The position numbers and the translations under genes are program-made. From assembly GCA_020724325.1 (NCBI GenBank), contig DYHC01000114.1, positions 1-6,614 on the forward strand: a stretch of DNA of 6,614 nucleotides, written 5' to 3'. The notes under the pieces were generated by a model that did no database searches, was not told the origin of the DNA, and saw only the letters and a program-made list of their open reading frames with translations. Below are positions 6,594 to 6,614 of the stretch, one piece after another (the first letter of the stretch is position 1; each line of letters opens with the position of its first letter). This stretch comes from Melioribacter roseus. Lineage in GTDB: Bacteria; Bacteroidota; Ignavibacteria; Ignavibacteriales; Melioribacteraceae.

Positions 6594-6607
6594 ATAAGAT
6601 ATCTTAT
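6594..6607. repeat. 14-bp perfect palindrome at the right edge
   Basis: ATAAGATATCTTAT is its own reverse complement. It lies 38 bases after the stop codon of the secreted-protein gene and seven bases from the window end. It could be an operator for a gene beyond the window or, as an AT-only-ended palindrome in AT-rich DNA, chance. It has no loop, so it is not a typical terminator. Confidence 0.4.
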
Positions 6608-6614
6608 TGCTGAG

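Noticed and set aside
1..6614. Terminal repeats or a mobile element bounded by the two window ends
   Set aside because: The left inverted repeat and the right palindrome share only short AT-rich words, no transposase or integrase gene is present, and the genes between are housekeeping types.
1..6614. CRISPR, tRNA/rRNA, riboswitch, toxin-antitoxin or defence genes
   Set aside because: I looked for regular repeats, tRNA-like arms, structured leaders and small paired genes on both strands and found nothing that stands up.

Overview
The window is AT-rich bacterial DNA, densely coding, with six recognisable protein genes and no RNA gene, insertion sequence, CRISPR array or phage gene that I can see. 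The protein mix suggests a member of the Bacteroidota/Chlorobiota/Ignavibacteriota (FCB) group, most likely an Ignavibacteria-like organism. The grounds are a BatA-like von Willebrand factor A (VWA) membrane protein with an amidotransferase-like middle region, a secreted two-part outer-membrane-type protein, a Bacteroidota-style TAnnTTTG promoter box upstream of surE, and low-GC codon use. This placement is inference, not a database result.

Layout. Positions 1-157 hold a disturbed 5' part of argS: recognisable arginyl-tRNA synthetase sequence begins at about position 50 and is preceded by very AT-rich, stop-containing sequence with an 11-bp inverted repeat. The rest of argS (158-1438, + strand) is intact to its normal C-terminus. 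A short convergent gap (1439-1525) separates it from a minus-strand cluster of four genes that reads right to left: surE (5547-4777), a three-TM-segment VWA protein (4768-2636), a single-domain bacteriohemerythrin (2620-2216) and a ComF-type phosphoribosyltransferase (2212-1526). Gaps within the cluster are 8, 15 and 3 bases, so it is probably one transcription unit starting in the 165-base gap at 5548-5712. On the other side of that gap, transcribed divergently, is a gene for a secreted protein (5713-6555) with an Ig-like front half and a beta-barrel-like back half. The last 59 bases contain a 14-bp perfect palindrome and no gene.

How the genes relate. ArgS charges tRNA-Arg. SurE removes phosphate from nucleotides, ComF-type proteins belong to the PRPP-binding phosphoribosyltransferase fold, and the hemerythrin binds oxygen. 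No single pathway links the four cluster genes. I read the operon as a housekeeping/stress assortment, with a possible nucleotide theme (SurE plus ComF). I found no convincing new system. The points most worth checking are the broken 5' end of argS and the unassigned two-part secreted protein.
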